From Hyphomicrobiales bacterium (lineage in GTDB: Bacteria; Pseudomonadota; Alphaproteobacteria; Rhizobiales; Rhizobiaceae), in assembly GCA_002401155.1 (NCBI GenBank), contig NVSG01000002.1, positions 531,462 to 595,461 on the forward strand: a stretch of 64,000 nt of DNA, in the 5' to 3' direction. Shown here piece after piece: positions 1 through 9,823 of this stretch (within the stretch, counting starts at the first letter, position 1; each line of letters begins with the position of its first letter). The notes under the pieces were generated by a model. It worked only from the letters and a program-made list of their open reading frames with translations, searched no databases and had not been told where the DNA came from. Both the position numbers and the translations under genes were made by a program.

Positions 1-948
1 GCTGTCCAGTAAAAATCCGTTCTCGAATGCGCTCATCAGCATTGTTTCGAATTTCTCTTCAATGCCCGATGGTCCGGCAATCTCAATCAGGGTGAACCAG
101 TTATATTCGCCTTTGAACGGGTCTTGCTCCTGAGGGAAATGATTGGCCAGAACCTTCATGCCCTGAGCGCACATCAGTTCAAAAGCAGAAATCGTTTCGC
201 CCATTTCTTCGCGGCAAAATTTGAGCAGGGATATTGCGTGAGAAGGCGAGGGGATCGCACAAAATGCAGTTGCCGTATTTTGCGGGTTCGGAAAAAGTTT
301 CAGCGAAGCCGCCGTGATAATGCCCAAAGTGCCCTCGCTGCCGATCATCATATGACGCAGATCATATCCGGTATTGTCTTTGCGTAGCGGAGTGAGGCCG
401 TGATAAATCGAGCCATCGGGCAAAACCGCCTCAATACCCAGACAAAGATCGCGGGCATTGCCATAGCGAATAACCTGTATCCCGCCCGCATTGGTGGCCA
501 AATTCCCGCCAATCCGGCAACTGCCTTCCGATGCAAGGCTCAATGGAAACAGACGGTTTTCATCAAGGGCGGCGCTCTGGATATCGGCAAGGATACAACC
601 CGCCTCCACCAGCATGCTGTCGTTTTTAACGTCAACATTGCGTATCTTGTTCATCCGCTCCAGCGACAGAATAATTGAGTGATCATTTTCCAATGACAAT
701 TGCCCACTCACAAGGCCGGTGCCGCCGCCATAAGGGATGATTCCCACACGTGCAGTGGAACAGCGCTTCACGATTTCCGAGACTTCCTCAACATTAGCCG
801 GAAGCACGATGAGAGCGGCTTGCCCGCGAAAGTTTCCGCGTGGTTCCTCGAGATAACGGGCATCATCGCCTTCGCGCCAGCCGGTTGAACCAAGCAATTC
901 TTTCAGGGAATTCAGAAATTCTTCGGACGGTTTTTGTAATTCGGGCAT
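1..948 (-). CDS. FAD-binding oxidoreductase, GlcD / D-2-hydroxyglutarate dehydrogenase-like (partial)
   Basis: The gene runs off the left edge; 316 codons are visible, so the ORF track omits it. The ATG at 946-948 has GGAG five to six bases upstream. The protein shows a PCMH-type FAD-binding domain: PYGGGTGLVSG at residues 72-82, GGNLATNAGG at 147-156 and GSEGTLGIIT at 203-212, followed by the start of the FAD-oxidase C-terminal domain. Proteins of this family oxidise 2-hydroxyacids such as glycolate, D-lactate or D-2-hydroxyglutarate in the cytoplasm or at the membrane. The C-terminal half that would separate these subgroups is outside the window, so the substrate stays open. It is divergent from glpK with about 120 bp between them. 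Confidence 0.88.
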   Translation of the reverse strand, partial: MPELQKPSEEFLNSLKELLGSTGWREGDDARYLEEPRGNFRGQAALIVLPANVEEVSEIVKRCSTARVGIIPYGGGTGLVSGQLSLENDHSIILSLERMNKIRNVDVKNDSMLVEAGCILADIQSAALDENRLFPLSLASEGSCRIGGNLATNAGGIQVIRYGNARDLCLGIEAVLPDGSIYHGLTPLRKDNTGYDLRHMMIGSEGTLGIITAASLKLFPNPQNTATAFCAIPSPSHAISLLKFCREEMGETISAFELMCAQGMKVLANHFPQEQDPFKGEYNWFTLIEIAGPSGIEEKFETMLMSAFENGFLLDS

Positions 949-1068
949 TTGGACTCCATACAATGATTATCTTTTCCTACCCCAATTATGACAGCCTTGA
1001 TAGCTCCGCTTTACGGGGCAATTTAAGTTTTGTACTCATATTACCAAGAGCATTTCGGGAGGTTTGTT

Positions 1069-2571
1069 ATGGGTTCATATATTCTGGCGATTGATCAGGG
1101 GACAACATCCTCGCGTGCGATCATTTTTGACCATCAGTTCCGGCCCGTGGCTTCGGATCAAATGGAATTCAAACAATATTTCCCAAGTGACGGGCAGGTT
1201 GAGCATGACGCCGAGGAGATTTGGCAATCGGTGCTAACGACCTGCCGCAATGCCATCGCCAAGAGCGGTATTGAAGCATCTGAAATCGCCGGTATTGGTA
1301 TCACCAACCAGCGCGAAACGACAATTATCTGGGATAGAAAAACCCATCAGGCCATAGCTCCGGCAATCGTATGGCAGGATCGCCGGACAGCAGATTATTG
1401 CAGCGATCTGAAAGGGCAGGGGCTGGAAAAGACCATCACCCAAAAGACCGGACTGTTGCTCGACCCATATTTTTCAGCCACCAAAATAAAATATCTGCTC
1501 GATAATGTAGAAGGCGCGAGAGCAAAGGCAGAAAATGGAGAGCTGGCTTTCGGCACGGTGGATAGCTACCTGCTTTGGCGATTAACCGGCGTCAAGGTTC
1601 ATAAGACTGACGCCACTAATGCATCACGCACCATGCTGTTCAATATTAGTGACAATCGATGGGATGCGGAATTACTCAAAATTTTCGATGTCCCCGCATC
1701 CTTACTGCCAGAAGTCGAAGACTGCGCCGCTGATTTCGGAGTATGTGACCCGGAATTATTCGGCGCTGCTATCCCGATTCTGGGTATCGCAGGCGACCAA
1801 CACGCCGCGACGCTTGGGCAGGCTTGCTTTGAACCGGGCATGATGAAATCGACTTATGGCACCGGGTGTTTCGCCATGCTGAACACCGGCGCGGAATTGG
1901 TGCCATCGACCAATCGATTACTCACCACCATCGCCTACAGACTGAACGGCAAAACCACCTATGCGCTGGAAGGATCAATTTTCATTGCCGGTGCAGCGGT
2001 GCAATGGTTGCGGGACGGATTAAAAATCATCTCGGAGGCTTCGGAAACTGGAGAATTAGCGCTAACAGCTGATGAAAGTCAGGAAATCATTGTGGTGCCG
2101 GCGTTCGCAGGGCTCGGCGCGCCCTATTGGGAACCCAATGCAAGGGGTGCAATTTTTGGCATCACCCGCGGCACAACCAATGCTGAACTTGCAAAAGCCA
2201 CACTGGAAGCCGTGTGCTTTCAAACTCGCGATTTGATCGAAGCAATGGAAAACGACTGGTCAGGAAACAGCGACGATATGGTGCTTCGGGTCGATGGGGG
2301 CATGGTGGAGAGCGACTGGACTATGCAGTTTCTGGCCGACATTCTGGACGCGCCGATTGATCGTCCCGATATTTTGGAAACAACAGCATTGGGTGCCGCA
2401 TGGCTTGCAGGCTTCAAAGCTGGCACATGGCCAAGTCAGAAGGAATTCGCCAAGCAGTGGCATTTGAACAAAAGGTTTGAGCCAACAATGAGCGAAGATA
2501 TTCGGACGTCAAAATATAAGGCATGGAAATCCGCTGTGGCGGCCACAATCAGCCACGCAACATCTGCTTAA
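1069..2571 (+). CDS. glpK: Glycerol kinase
   Basis: Phosphorylates glycerol with ATP to glycerol 3-phosphate in the cytoplasm. The track start at 1030 is too early: ATG 1069 follows GGGAGGT at 1057-1063 and gives 500 residues, the normal family length. FGGY-kinase hallmarks are visible: an N-terminal phosphate-binding loop DQGTTSSRA, the substrate region GITNQRETT followed by VWQDRRT, and a C-terminal FGGY domain with LRVDGGM and [11 protein letters not shown]. It stands alone, without a glpF or glpD neighbour, and its stop overlaps the convergent rirA stop by four bases. Confidence 0.96.
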   Translation: MGSYILAIDQGTTSSRAIIFDHQFRPVASDQMEFKQYFPSDGQVEHDAEEIWQSVLTTCRNAIAKSGIEASEIAGIGITNQRETTIIWDRKTHQAIAPAIVWQDRRTADYCSDLKGQGLEKTITQKTGLLLDPYFSATKIKYLLDNVEGARAKAENGELAFGTVDSYLLWRLTGVKVHKTDATNASRTMLFNISDNRWDAELLKIFDVPASLLPEVEDCAADFGVCDPELFGAAIPILGIAGDQHAATLGQACFEPGMMKSTYGTGCFAMLNTGAELVPSTNRLLTTIAYRLNGKTTYALEGSIFIAGAAVQWLRDGLKIISEASETGELALTADESQEIIVVPAFAGLGAPYWEPNARGAIFGITRGTTNAELAKATLEAVCFQTRDLIEAMENDWSGNSDDMVLRVDGGMVESDWTMQFLADILDAPIDRPDILETTALGAAWLAGFKAGTWPSQKEFAKQWHLNKRFEPTMSEDIRTSKYKAWKSAVAATISHATSA

Positions 2572-3029
2572 GCGGCAGGAGCTACGGCTTCCATTTCTTC
2601 GATTCCAAGCAGGAAGTTGATATTTGGCCGCGCGGCAACCATATCCGCGATGGTGTATTTTCCGAGTACTTCAAAGAATGCGTTCAAAGCTTCGCGCAAT
2701 GCTGAGTTAAAGCCGCAGCTGTCAATCAACGGGCAATCGGAGTTCTCGTCGTCGAAGCATTCCGCCAGTGCAAAATTTTCTTCAGTCACCCGGACCACAT
2801 CAAATAGAGTGATATCGGCAGCATTTTTTGCCAGACGGATGCCACCATTGCGGCCCCTGACAGATTCAATAATTTTCACGTCCATCATAGGTTTGAGGAT
2901 TTTGAACAGATAGGCTTCGGACAGACCGTAGGCTTCTGCAATATCTGGAACACGGCTAAGTTTTCCATCATTTGCAGCGCAATACATCAAAATTCTAACG
3001 GCGTAATTTGTCTGTCTTGTCAGGCGCAT
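2568..3029 (-). CDS. rirA: Iron-responsive Rrf2-family repressor RirA
   Basis: 153 residues from ATG 3029, preceded by AAGGAA; the track start at 3149 adds 40 unrelated residues. The N-terminal winged helix begins [12 protein letters not shown], the typical RirA/Rrf2 start, and the wing carries RGRNGGIRL. Three cysteines (C91, C99, C105) in AECF-x7-CPLIDSC are the Fe-S cluster ligands of the family. In rhizobia RirA with its cluster represses iron uptake genes under iron sufficiency. Here it is divergent from fbpA, a classical target, and an IRO-type box lies in front of fbpA. RirA, rather than NsrR or IscR, is supported by the near-identity of the cysteine region to rhizobial RirA as I recall it. 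Confidence 0.92.
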   Translation of the reverse strand: MRLTRQTNYAVRILMYCAANDGKLSRVPDIAEAYGLSEAYLFKILKPMMDVKIIESVRGRNGGIRLAKNAADITLFDVVRVTEENFALAECFDDENSDCPLIDSCGFNSALREALNAFFEVLGKYTIADMVAARPNINFLLGIEEMEAVAPAA

Positions 3030-3072
3030 GGACTGTTCCTTATTATTTTTAGCTGGATCAACGCAAACGTAC

Positions 3073-3089
3073 TTTAGAACGACTCTAAG
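3073..3089. promoter_or_regulatory. Candidate Irr-box (ICE-like) site upstream of rirA
   Basis: TTTAGAA-CGA-CTCTAAG is a hyphenated dyad 44 bp upstream of the rirA start. It resembles the iron control element bound by Irr in alphaproteobacteria (TTTAGAA...TTCTAAA): the left arm is perfect and the right arm matches 5 of 7. Irr and RirA are known to cross-regulate in rhizobia. No irr gene is in the window, so this rests on pattern alone. Confidence 0.4.
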
Positions 3090-3127
3090 AACTTTACTAA
3101 AAAAGTCAAGATTTTTAAATCCCCATA

Positions 3128-3156
3128 TTGACTTCAAATCATCCACCAATTAAACA
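3128..3156 (+). promoter_or_regulatory. Predicted sigma70 promoter of fbpA
   Basis: TTGACT (3128-3133), a 17-bp spacer and TAAACA (3151-3156) form a reasonable -35/-10 pair 38 bp upstream of fbpA. The predicted start site, near 3163, falls inside the IRO-type box, so a bound repressor would block initiation. Confidence 0.45.
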
Positions 3157-3171
3157 TGATTAATACACTCA
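3157..3171 (+). promoter_or_regulatory. IRO box (RirA operator) in front of fbpA
   Basis: TGATTAATACACTCA fits the TGA-N9-TCA consensus described for RirA-repressed rhizobial promoters. It lies 24 bp upstream of the fbpA ATG, right after the predicted -10 element and next to the rirA gene. The short consensus occurs by chance, but its place is the expected one. Confidence 0.6.
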
Positions 3172-3194
3172 GGTATATGATGCAAGGAAGCAAA

Positions 3195-4235
3195 ATGAAA
3201 ATTTTGACACCCACTATTTCCACATTCATGGCAGGCGCTGTTATTCTTGCTGCTTCATCTTCTTTGTCGGCCGCGGAAGTGAATATTTATTCCTATCGTC
3301 AGGCAGATTTGATCGCGCCTTTGCTGGAAGCCTTCACCAAGGAAACCGGCATCAAGACCAATGTATTGTTCTTAAATAAGGGTTTGGTCGACCGCGTTAA
3401 GGCCGAGGGCGAAAATTCGCCGGTGGATGTGATCTTCACTGTGGATATCGGGCGCTTAAGTGGCGCAAAAGACAACGGCGTTACCCAGACTGTAAAATCC
3501 GATGTTATCGAAGCAAATATTCCAACTGAATATCGTGATCCGGAAGGCCATTGGTTCGGTCTAACCACCCGTGGTCGAGTGATTTACGCCTCCGTTGACC
3601 GCGTGGCGCAGGACACAATCACCTATGAAGAATTGGCCGATCCAAAGTGGAAGGGCAAAATTTGCACCCGCTCGGGCCAGCATTCCTATAACGTCGCATT
3701 GTTCGCTTCAATGATTGCCCATCACGGGGAAGCGGAAGCTGAAAAATGGCTTATGGGTCTTAAGGAAAATCTTGCCCGCAAGCCCGCCGGCAATGATCGC
3801 GCGCAGGCAAAAGGTATTTTCTCCGGCGAATGTGATCTGGGATTGGGCAACACATATTATGTTGGCCTGATGCAGACCAATGAGAAAAAGCCTGAGCAAA
3901 AAGACTGGGCAAAATCCATGAAAATCCTGTTCCCTAACAGTGAGGGACGTGGAACTCACGTGAATATTTCCGGCATGGCCATGGCAAAACATGCGCCTCA
4001 TAAAGCAGACGCCATGAAGTTGATGGAATTCCTTTCCAGCGGTCCTGCACAGAAAATCTATGGCGAGCAGGTTTTCGAATATCCGATTAAACCAGGCGTA
4101 GAACCTTCAGCCATCGTCATGGGCTTTGGGGAAATTAAACCAGACACGCTTTCCCTTGATGAAATCGCAAAGCATCGCAAAAAAGCCTCTGAGCTAGTGG
4201 ATAAAGTTGGTTACAACGAAGGCCCACCAAGCTAA
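3195..4235 (+). CDS. fbpA: Iron(III) ABC transporter periplasmic binding protein
   Basis: 346 residues from ATG 3195, which follows AAGGAAG at 3184-3190; the track start at 3156 overlaps the predicted operator. A signal peptide (hydrophobic core GAVILAASSSLSAA, cleavage near residue 27) sends it to the periplasm. The mature protein begins EVNIYSYRQ, as FutA/FbpA-type ferric-binding proteins do, and carries the adjacent tyrosine pair in GNTYYVGLM that ligates Fe3+ in the family. It should deliver ferric iron to FbpB. An intrinsic terminator separates it from fbpB, which fits the usual excess of binding protein over permease. Regulation by RirA is inferred from the divergent gene and the operator. 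Confidence 0.93.
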   Translation: MKILTPTISTFMAGAVILAASSSLSAAEVNIYSYRQADLIAPLLEAFTKETGIKTNVLFLNKGLVDRVKAEGENSPVDVIFTVDIGRLSGAKDNGVTQTVKSDVIEANIPTEYRDPEGHWFGLTTRGRVIYASVDRVAQDTITYEELADPKWKGKICTRSGQHSYNVALFASMIAHHGEAEAEKWLMGLKENLARKPAGNDRAQAKGIFSGECDLGLGNTYYVGLMQTNEKKPEQKDWAKSMKILFPNSEGRGTHVNISGMAMAKHAPHKADAMKLMEFLSSGPAQKIYGEQVFEYPIKPGVEPSAIVMGFGEIKPDTLSLDEIAKHRKKASELVDKVGYNEGPPS

Positions 4236-4283
4236 GACTGCTATATGCAGCAAAAGGCAGAGAAAAATACTAGAGTACTTATT

Positions 4284-4316
4284 CGGGGAGGATCGCGTAG
4301 ATCCTCCCCGTTTTCT
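4284..4316 (+). terminator. Intrinsic terminator/attenuator between fbpA and fbpB
   Basis: A perfect 11-bp stem, CGGGGAGGATC (4284-4294) and GATCCTCCCCG (4300-4310), with a 5-base loop and a following TTTTCT. It lies 49 bp after the fbpA stop. The long fbpB ORF of the track reads through it as RGGSRRSS, which argues for the later fbpB start. The left arm hides a perfect GGGGAGG Shine-Dalgarno-like sequence. Confidence 0.75.
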
Positions 4317-4319
4317 GTT

Positions 4320-5945
4320 ATGATGCGCCCGCTCAATATCGCGACCCTGTTGATTGCTTTAACCGTTGCTATGCCGCTGATTGCACTGATCGTAATCGCT
4401 GCATCGGGAACCACCGAAAGCATCACAAATATTGCAAATACGATTTTGCCGGTATCGACCAAAATCACTGTGTTACTTTTGCTTGGCGTCGGCCTGCTAA
4501 CCGCAATCATCGGCACAATGTGTGCATGGTTGGTGTCATTTTTTGAGTTTCCCGGCCGCAAAATATTTAGCTGGGCTTTGATGCTGCCGCTTGCGGTTCC
4601 AACCTATATTGCCGCCTATTCATTCGTGGAATTTTTCTCGTTCACCGGGCCGATACAGGAAATCATCCGGATGATTGGCGGCTACACCTCCATCAAACAA
4701 TATTGGTTCCCGGAAATCAGGACGCTTCCCGGCACCATATTCACCCTGTCGCTGGTGCTTTATCCCTATGTTTATATCTCGGTGCGGGCGTTGTTTCATT
4801 TTCAGAGCGCAAGGCTGATCGAAACCGCGCGGGTGTTGGGCGTCAAACAATTCCCGATTTTCCTACGTGTTTTGTTGCCGCTGGCCAGACCGGCCATCGT
4901 GCTCGGCGTAACGCTGGCAATGATGGAAACCATCAATGATATCGGCGCGATCGAATATTTAGGAATTCAAACCCTGACATTCTCGATCTTCTCAGTCTGG
5001 CTAAACCAAAACGATATTGCCGGTGCCGCCCAATTGGCGCTGATATTATTATTGATTGCCTTCTTGCTGATTTTATTTGAACGCTGGGCAAGGCGAGGGC
5101 GCTCTTTTGCGGAAAACCGTATGTCCTCTTCCAAAACCCGATACACAAGAATGAAACTCGAAGGCCAAAGTGGCCGCGTTGCAGCCTTTGCTTGCGTGCT
5201 GCCGATCGTTATCGGCTTTGGAATTCCACTTTCCGTTTTGGCCGATTACGCGATCTCTTATTACCCTTTTGGGCTAGACGGTGATTTGCTGGAAGCTTTG
5301 ATCACGAGCCTTGTCTTTGCAAGCCTTGCGGCGGTAATCACAGTTTTGCTGGCTTTGGTTTTGACCTATGCCGTGCGCAAAAGTGACAGCGGGCTGATTG
5401 CATTCGCGGTGCGTATTGCATCGGTTGGTTACGCGATTCCCGGCACCATCATCGCTCTGGGCATATTTCTGCCCATCGCCATGTTTGATAATTATATGGA
5501 CGGCGTTTTCCGTCAGACTTTCGGCATATCAACAGGATTATTGATCACCGGCTCCGGCGCTACCATCATCTACGCATATACCGTGCGTTTTATGGCCATG
5601 GCAGAAGGGTCTCTTGATGGTGGGTTTAAGAAAATACCAACCCAATTGGACAGCGCAGCCAGAAGTCTGGGACGTACATCTTCGGGAACATTATACGAAG
5701 TTCTCTTGCCTTTGATGAGGCCTGCCGTGGCAACAGCGGCCTTGCTGGTATTCGTCGACAGCATCAAAGAGCTCTCCGCCACCATCATGCTAAGGCCTTT
5801 CGGCATTAACACTCTTGCCACCCATGTTTATGATTTTGCATCACGCGCGCGCATTGAAGAAGCGGGATTTGCCTCGCTCATTATTGTAGCCGCAGGTATT
5901 ATCCCCGTGATATTGATCACAAAAACCGCTTTAGATGGCGATTAG
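4320..5945 (+). CDS. fbpB: Iron(III) ABC transporter permease, fused two-module type
   Basis: Inner-membrane permease with two homologous six-helix halves and two EAA-type loops (around RLIETARVLGVKQ and LDSAARSLGR), as in FbpB/SfuB. Taking ATG 4320 or 4323 as start gives about 541 residues beginning MMRPLNIATLL. The track start, ATG 4245, would place the 27-base terminator hairpin inside the coding region and lacks a Shine-Dalgarno sequence; the later ATGs lack a good one too, so the start is uncertain. No ATPase gene (fbpC) follows; the ATPase must be encoded elsewhere or shared. It works with FbpA for ferric iron import. Confidence 0.9.
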   Translation: MMRPLNIATLLIALTVAMPLIALIVIAASGTTESITNIANTILPVSTKITVLLLLGVGLLTAIIGTMCAWLVSFFEFPGRKIFSWALMLPLAVPTYIAAYSFVEFFSFTGPIQEIIRMIGGYTSIKQYWFPEIRTLPGTIFTLSLVLYPYVYISVRALFHFQSARLIETARVLGVKQFPIFLRVLLPLARPAIVLGVTLAMMETINDIGAIEYLGIQTLTFSIFSVWLNQNDIAGAAQLALILLLIAFLLILFERWARRGRSFAENRMSSSKTRYTRMKLEGQSGRVAAFACVLPIVIGFGIPLSVLADYAISYYPFGLDGDLLEALITSLVFASLAAVITVLLALVLTYAVRKSDSGLIAFAVRIASVGYAIPGTIIALGIFLPIAMFDNYMDGVFRQTFGISTGLLITGSGATIIYAYTVRFMAMAEGSLDGGFKKIPTQLDSAARSLGRTSSGTLYEVLLPLMRPAVATAALLVFVDSIKELSATIMLRPFGINTLATHVYDFASRARIEEAGFASLIIVAAGIIPVILITKTALDGD

Positions 5946-5977
5946 TCTCACATAAGGTTTATTTGCAAATGATGCTG

Positions 5978-5991
5978 TTGATGTGTGTCAA
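5978..5991. promoter_or_regulatory. Candidate FnrL/FixK box upstream of hemA
   Basis: TTGAT-GTGT-GTCAA matches the FNR/FixK consensus TTGAT-N4-ATCAA at nine of ten positions, 112 bp before hemA. Control of hemA by FnrL or FixK is known in Rhodobacter and Bradyrhizobium. Here it is inferred from the site only. Confidence 0.45.
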
Positions 5992-6102
5992 TGACGTGAT
6001 ATATGCATAATGCTGAATGGGTGAGGTGTGCGGATTTGCACTTTTATTCGGCCAATTGGGTATGATATTAACGCATGATGCGGTTAATCGGAGAGACGAT
6101 CG

Positions 6103-7317
6103 ATGGATTTTGAGGCACATTTCACTGCCAAGGTAGAGGAACTTCACGAAGAAGGACGCTACCGTGTGTTTGCAGATTTGAAACGACACTCCGGTTCGTT
6201 TCCCCGCGCAACCCGCTTTATCGGCGACGAAACGCAAGAAGTAACCGTATGGTGCTCCAACGATTATCTTGGCATGGGGCAAAATACCAAAGTTGCCGAT
6301 GCCATGCACAAAGCCATTGACGAATGTGGCACAGGCGCTGGCGGCACACGCAATATTTCCGGCACAAACCATTATCACGTCTTGCTTGAAAACGAGTTGG
6401 CCGATCTGCACAACAAGCAATCTGCACTGATTTTCACCTCTGGTTATGTTTCAAACTGGGCATCCCTTGGCACATTGGGTGCCAATATTGAAAACTGCGT
6501 AATATTTTCCGATGCTTCAAACCACGCTTCGATGATTGAAGGCATTCGTCATTCCAGAGCCGAAAAGCGTATCTGGAAACACAATGATCCCGCTGATCTC
6601 GACAGAATTCTGTCAGAATATGGCGACGACATTCCGAAAATCATCGCGTTTGAATCCGTTTATTCAATGGATGGTGACATCGCGCCAATCAAGGAAATAT
6701 GCGACGTAGCCGATAAGCATGGCGCATTGACTTATCTTGATGAAGTTCATGCAGTTGGCCTATATGGCCCACGCGGCGGCGGCATTGCCGAGCGCGAAGG
6801 TTTAATGGATCGCCTCAGTGTCATTGAAGGCACATTGGGCAAAGCATTTGGCGTGATGGGCGGCTATATCGCTGCTTCTGATGCACTTTGTGATTTCATC
6901 CGCAGCTATTCCTCCGGCTTCATTTTCACGACAGCGCTGCCACCGGCAATTGCTGCCGGTGCGCTGGAAAGCATTATCTATTTGAAGGAAAACGATGCGG
7001 AACGTATCGCTCAAAAAGAGCGTGTTGCCCGCGTGCGCAAGCTTCTTGATGCCAAAGGCATTCCTCATATGGATAATGCAAGCCACATCATTCCGGTGAT
7101 GGTAGGGGATGCCGCAAAATGTAAATGGATCAGCGACTTATTGTTGGACAGCTACGGCATTTATGTGCAACCGATCAATTATCCAACGGTGCCAAAGGGT
7201 ACAGAGCGCCTGCGCATAACACCTTCGCCGGTGCATAGCGACGCTGATATTGCTCATCTGGTTTCGGCACTGTCTGATTTGTGGTCCCAATGCGCTTTGT
7301 CGCGAGCCGTTGCTTAA
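6103..7317 (+). CDS. hemA: 5-aminolevulinate synthase
   Basis: Condenses glycine and succinyl-CoA to 5-aminolevulinate, the first step of heme synthesis by the C4 (Shemin) pathway typical of alphaproteobacteria. 404 residues, the normal length. Visible hallmarks of the PLP alpha-oxoamine synthases: [10 protein letters not shown] near the N-terminus, [12 protein letters not shown], the [10 protein letters not shown] aspartate that contacts PLP, and [14 protein letters not shown] with the PLP lysine. A GGAGA sequence lies upstream of ATG 6103. It follows the iron-uptake genes, so iron import and heme synthesis are adjacent. An imperfect dyad (ATTAACGCAT/ATGCGGTTAAT) sits in its leader. The stop overlaps the convergent hydrolase by three bases. 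Confidence 0.97.
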   Translation: MDFEAHFTAKVEELHEEGRYRVFADLKRHSGSFPRATRFIGDETQEVTVWCSNDYLGMGQNTKVADAMHKAIDECGTGAGGTRNISGTNHYHVLLENELADLHNKQSALIFTSGYVSNWASLGTLGANIENCVIFSDASNHASMIEGIRHSRAEKRIWKHNDPADLDRILSEYGDDIPKIIAFESVYSMDGDIAPIKEICDVADKHGALTYLDEVHAVGLYGPRGGGIAEREGLMDRLSVIEGTLGKAFGVMGGYIAASDALCDFIRSYSSGFIFTTALPPAIAAGALESIIYLKENDAERIAQKERVARVRKLLDAKGIPHMDNASHIIPVMVGDAAKCKWISDLLLDSYGIYVQPINYPTVPKGTERLRITPSPVHSDADIAHLVSALSDLWSQCALSRAVA

Positions 7318-8231
7318 CCGATAAACTCGCGCATTTTGTCAGCGATTAAGTTGCTATGGGTGTGCAGCAACCAGTGCTCTGCATCGGCAATCTCGACTTC
7401 ACGAAAATCATCGCAGAATTCTGCAACTGCTTTTTTCGACGCTGGCAGCAATGCCTGATCCTTCATGCCCCAGAATAATAAATGCGGCATGGGCAGGCGA
7501 AACTTCGAGCGGTCAGCGCCATATAACGGCGCATCAATATCAGTTTCGCCCGGTTTTGGAATGATGATGGGTGATGAACTATACCAATGCAACATCGCTT
7601 CCAACCGCCCCGGTCTGCCCCATGCTTCGCGATAAGCATCACGGTCTTTGTCTGTAAGCCATGGGGTGGCGGAGAATTTTTCAAACATCGCAAGGGTACG
7701 ACGATAATTATCTTCGGCCATTAATTCCGGTGCATTTTCAGCACGAAGCACATGAAAATACTGACTGGCCGCAGCTTGCTCGGGGGTATCAAGTATTGCC
7801 TCCTGAAAACTCACGGGATGCACACCATTGGCGATAATCAGTTTGGATATTCGATCCGGCGCGGTCATTGCCAAGGCGTAGGCAATCGAAGCACCCCAAT
7901 CATGCCCGGCAACAACAAAAGACCGCTCGCCTAACAGTTGCTGGGTGAGTTCAAGCATGTCACCGACCAGTAGTTTTGCTTTGTAATTTTCAGCGCCCTC
8001 AGGTGCATCACTCAAATTATAACCGCGTTGGTCCGGTGCGATGATCAAATAATCATCTGCCAGTTTCTCAAACACCGATTGCCACGCGATCCAGAATTCC
8101 GGAAACCCATGCAGGAATAAAATCGGTGTTCGAGTATCGGTGAGGGGAGAATCACCGCCATTGCGCACCACGTGCAGGCTGATGCCATTGCACTGGACAT
8201 ATTCAGAAATAAAGCCGTCAGGTAAGTTCAT
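7314..8231 (-). CDS. Alpha/beta hydrolase, epoxide-hydrolase-like
   Basis: 305 residues from ATG 8231 (GGAA seven bases upstream; the track start 8237 is a TTG two codons earlier). Alpha/beta-hydrolase fold: [12 protein letters not shown] oxyanion-hole motif, nucleophile elbow GHDWGA with aspartate as nucleophile, a cap region, and a C-terminal EHWLLHTHS that supplies the histidine. An aspartate nucleophile in GHDWG is the mark of epoxide hydrolases and haloalkane or fluoroacetate dehalogenases, not of esterases. The natural substrate cannot be told. It lies 56 bp after the Tat-exported protein gene and may be co-transcribed with it. Confidence 0.85.
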   Translation of the reverse strand: MNLPDGFISEYVQCNGISLHVVRNGGDSPLTDTRTPILFLHGFPEFWIAWQSVFEKLADDYLIIAPDQRGYNLSDAPEGAENYKAKLLVGDMLELTQQLLGERSFVVAGHDWGASIAYALAMTAPDRISKLIIANGVHPVSFQEAILDTPEQAAASQYFHVLRAENAPELMAEDNYRRTLAMFEKFSATPWLTDKDRDAYREAWGRPGRLEAMLHWYSSSPIIIPKPGETDIDAPLYGADRSKFRLPMPHLLFWGMKDQALLPASKKAVAEFCDDFREVEIADAEHWLLHTHSNLIADKMREFIG

Positions 8232-8287
8232 AATCAAATTCCGCTTCTGGTTCGTGTTGAGAACCTTAGCGAAATTTCAGTTCTTGG

Positions 8288-9670
8288 CTAGCTGGTTTGA
8301 TTGCGCTCAATCTGTAAATTTGGAAACGAACTGCCGTCAATAAGATCGCTCGTAACCGGCTCCTGCCAGCGATAGCCGATAATCGCGCCATCCGTGATTC
8401 CAGAGAACAGGTTCTGAGAAATTATAGCAGGGCCGGTTCCCTCGATGACCGTCACGTAAATTCCAGTTTTAGTATCGCGAATGACGTTTGAAGTGACAAT
8501 CACATTGCGCAGATATTCACCCCAGCCGAGCATCATGCCGAACCGAGCCGTATTCTCGATCACATTACCGGTAATGGTGGTTTCCGCTTCAGCAGAAATG
8601 CCCTCGCCAAAGAGATGATCTTTATCCTCGTAAGGCGGATTATCATGGATATTCCGAATGAGATTATTAGCACAAATCGCCATTCGACCATTGCGGTTGA
8701 AATTGGCAATCGAAATACCTCTGGCACCGCCATCAATCACATTATTGGTGATAATAGCACCGTTAAACTCAAACTCGGAATAAATCGCCGCTTCGCCAGA
8801 ACGAAGGCACTGATTGGCGGTGATCTGCACATTATTGCCGGAATTGGATCGAATCGCGGAAAAAGCGCAATCCTTCACCTGATTATTGGCAATCATCACC
8901 GAATCAGCCCTGTAAACATTAATTCCGTTACCCCATTGGCCGGTGCCGCCGTGAGCAGAACCAATGCGCTCAATACGATTGTTCGAGATAATTGTACCAT
9001 CGTCGCCGGTTTTCCAGCGATGGACTAAAATACCGCCATTGGCACAATCATGCACATGGTTATGAGCAATAAGAAGACCCTTGTTTTCAATGCCATAAAG
9101 GCCGCATTCACCCGCTGCACCGCTGATCTCGCAACGTTCGATACGTCCCTGAGAACGGTCAATCTGAACCCCTATTTCCAGACTTCCGGAAATCTGACAA
9201 TTTTCAATAACCAGATGAGAAGCATTATTGATACGCAGAGCTGCGCCGGCATAGGATTGCAGCCCACGATTGGCCCCATCCAACACCAGACCGGTGAGTT
9301 CAATATGGGAACCATTCTCCGACATGAGGAAATGTCCGCCGCCCGTATAAATCAACCGCGAAGCCCCTGGAACGCCCATCAGTCTTGTTCTGGAGGGCAA
9401 CACAATATTGGAAACAAAATAGTTCCCTGGTGGCAAAAACACCGGTTTATTGGCTTCAGCCGCTGAATTAAGGATTTTTTGCAGCAATTTACCCTGATCA
9501 TCGATGGCACCGGGACGAAGGCCTGATTGATTGGCGTTGAACGAGCCACGAATGTCCGCAAGCGTGATCCTGTCGGTGGCCTCAGCCGCGCCAAGCGCAG
9601 GCAAGCCAAGCGCTGCACCCGCTCCACCCAGTCCCAGTGATCCAAGAAAATTTCGTCTGTTCAACGTCAT
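8288..9670 (-). CDS. Tat-exported parallel beta-helix repeat protein (TIGR03808-like)
   Basis: 460 residues from ATG 9670 with GGAG ten bases upstream. The N-terminus NRRNFLGSLG followed by a small-residue hydrophobic stretch is a twin-arginine signal. The mature part is a series of about 20-residue turns rich in N, G, I and V (for example IISNNRIERIG, VMIANNQVKDC, AIITNNVIDGG), which is a right-handed parallel beta-helix of pectate-lyase type. It fits the family of twin-arginine-translocated uncharacterised repeat proteins found in Rhizobiales. A periplasmic or surface role, possibly polysaccharide binding or cleavage, is inference; I see no assigned catalytic site. Confidence 0.85.
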   Translation of the reverse strand: MTLNRRNFLGSLGLGGAGAALGLPALGAAEATDRITLADIRGSFNANQSGLRPGAIDDQGKLLQKILNSAAEANKPVFLPPGNYFVSNIVLPSRTRLMGVPGASRLIYTGGGHFLMSENGSHIELTGLVLDGANRGLQSYAGAALRINNASHLVIENCQISGSLEIGVQIDRSQGRIERCEISGAAGECGLYGIENKGLLIAHNHVHDCANGGILVHRWKTGDDGTIISNNRIERIGSAHGGTGQWGNGINVYRADSVMIANNQVKDCAFSAIRSNSGNNVQITANQCLRSGEAAIYSEFEFNGAIITNNVIDGGARGISIANFNRNGRMAICANNLIRNIHDNPPYEDKDHLFGEGISAEAETTITGNVIENTARFGMMLGWGEYLRNVIVTSNVIRDTKTGIYVTVIEGTGPAIISQNLFSGITDGAIIGYRWQEPVTSDLIDGSSFPNLQIERNQTS

Positions 9671-9823
9671 AATTTGCTCCATCAAGCCCTATTGACGTAG
9701 AAAATGCATAAATCATGCCAATTATGCGTCCCGTATTGGGATTCTGAGCCGTTTGGTTTGCCTGAATCAGCAACGCTCGCTATAGAATCTTAAAAAGTTT
9801 GATGAATCTGTGAGGAGTTTCCA

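Noticed and set aside
4245-4319. N-terminal extension of fbpB in the ORF track
   Set aside because: It translates the terminator hairpin and has no ribosome site; the family begins near the later ATG.
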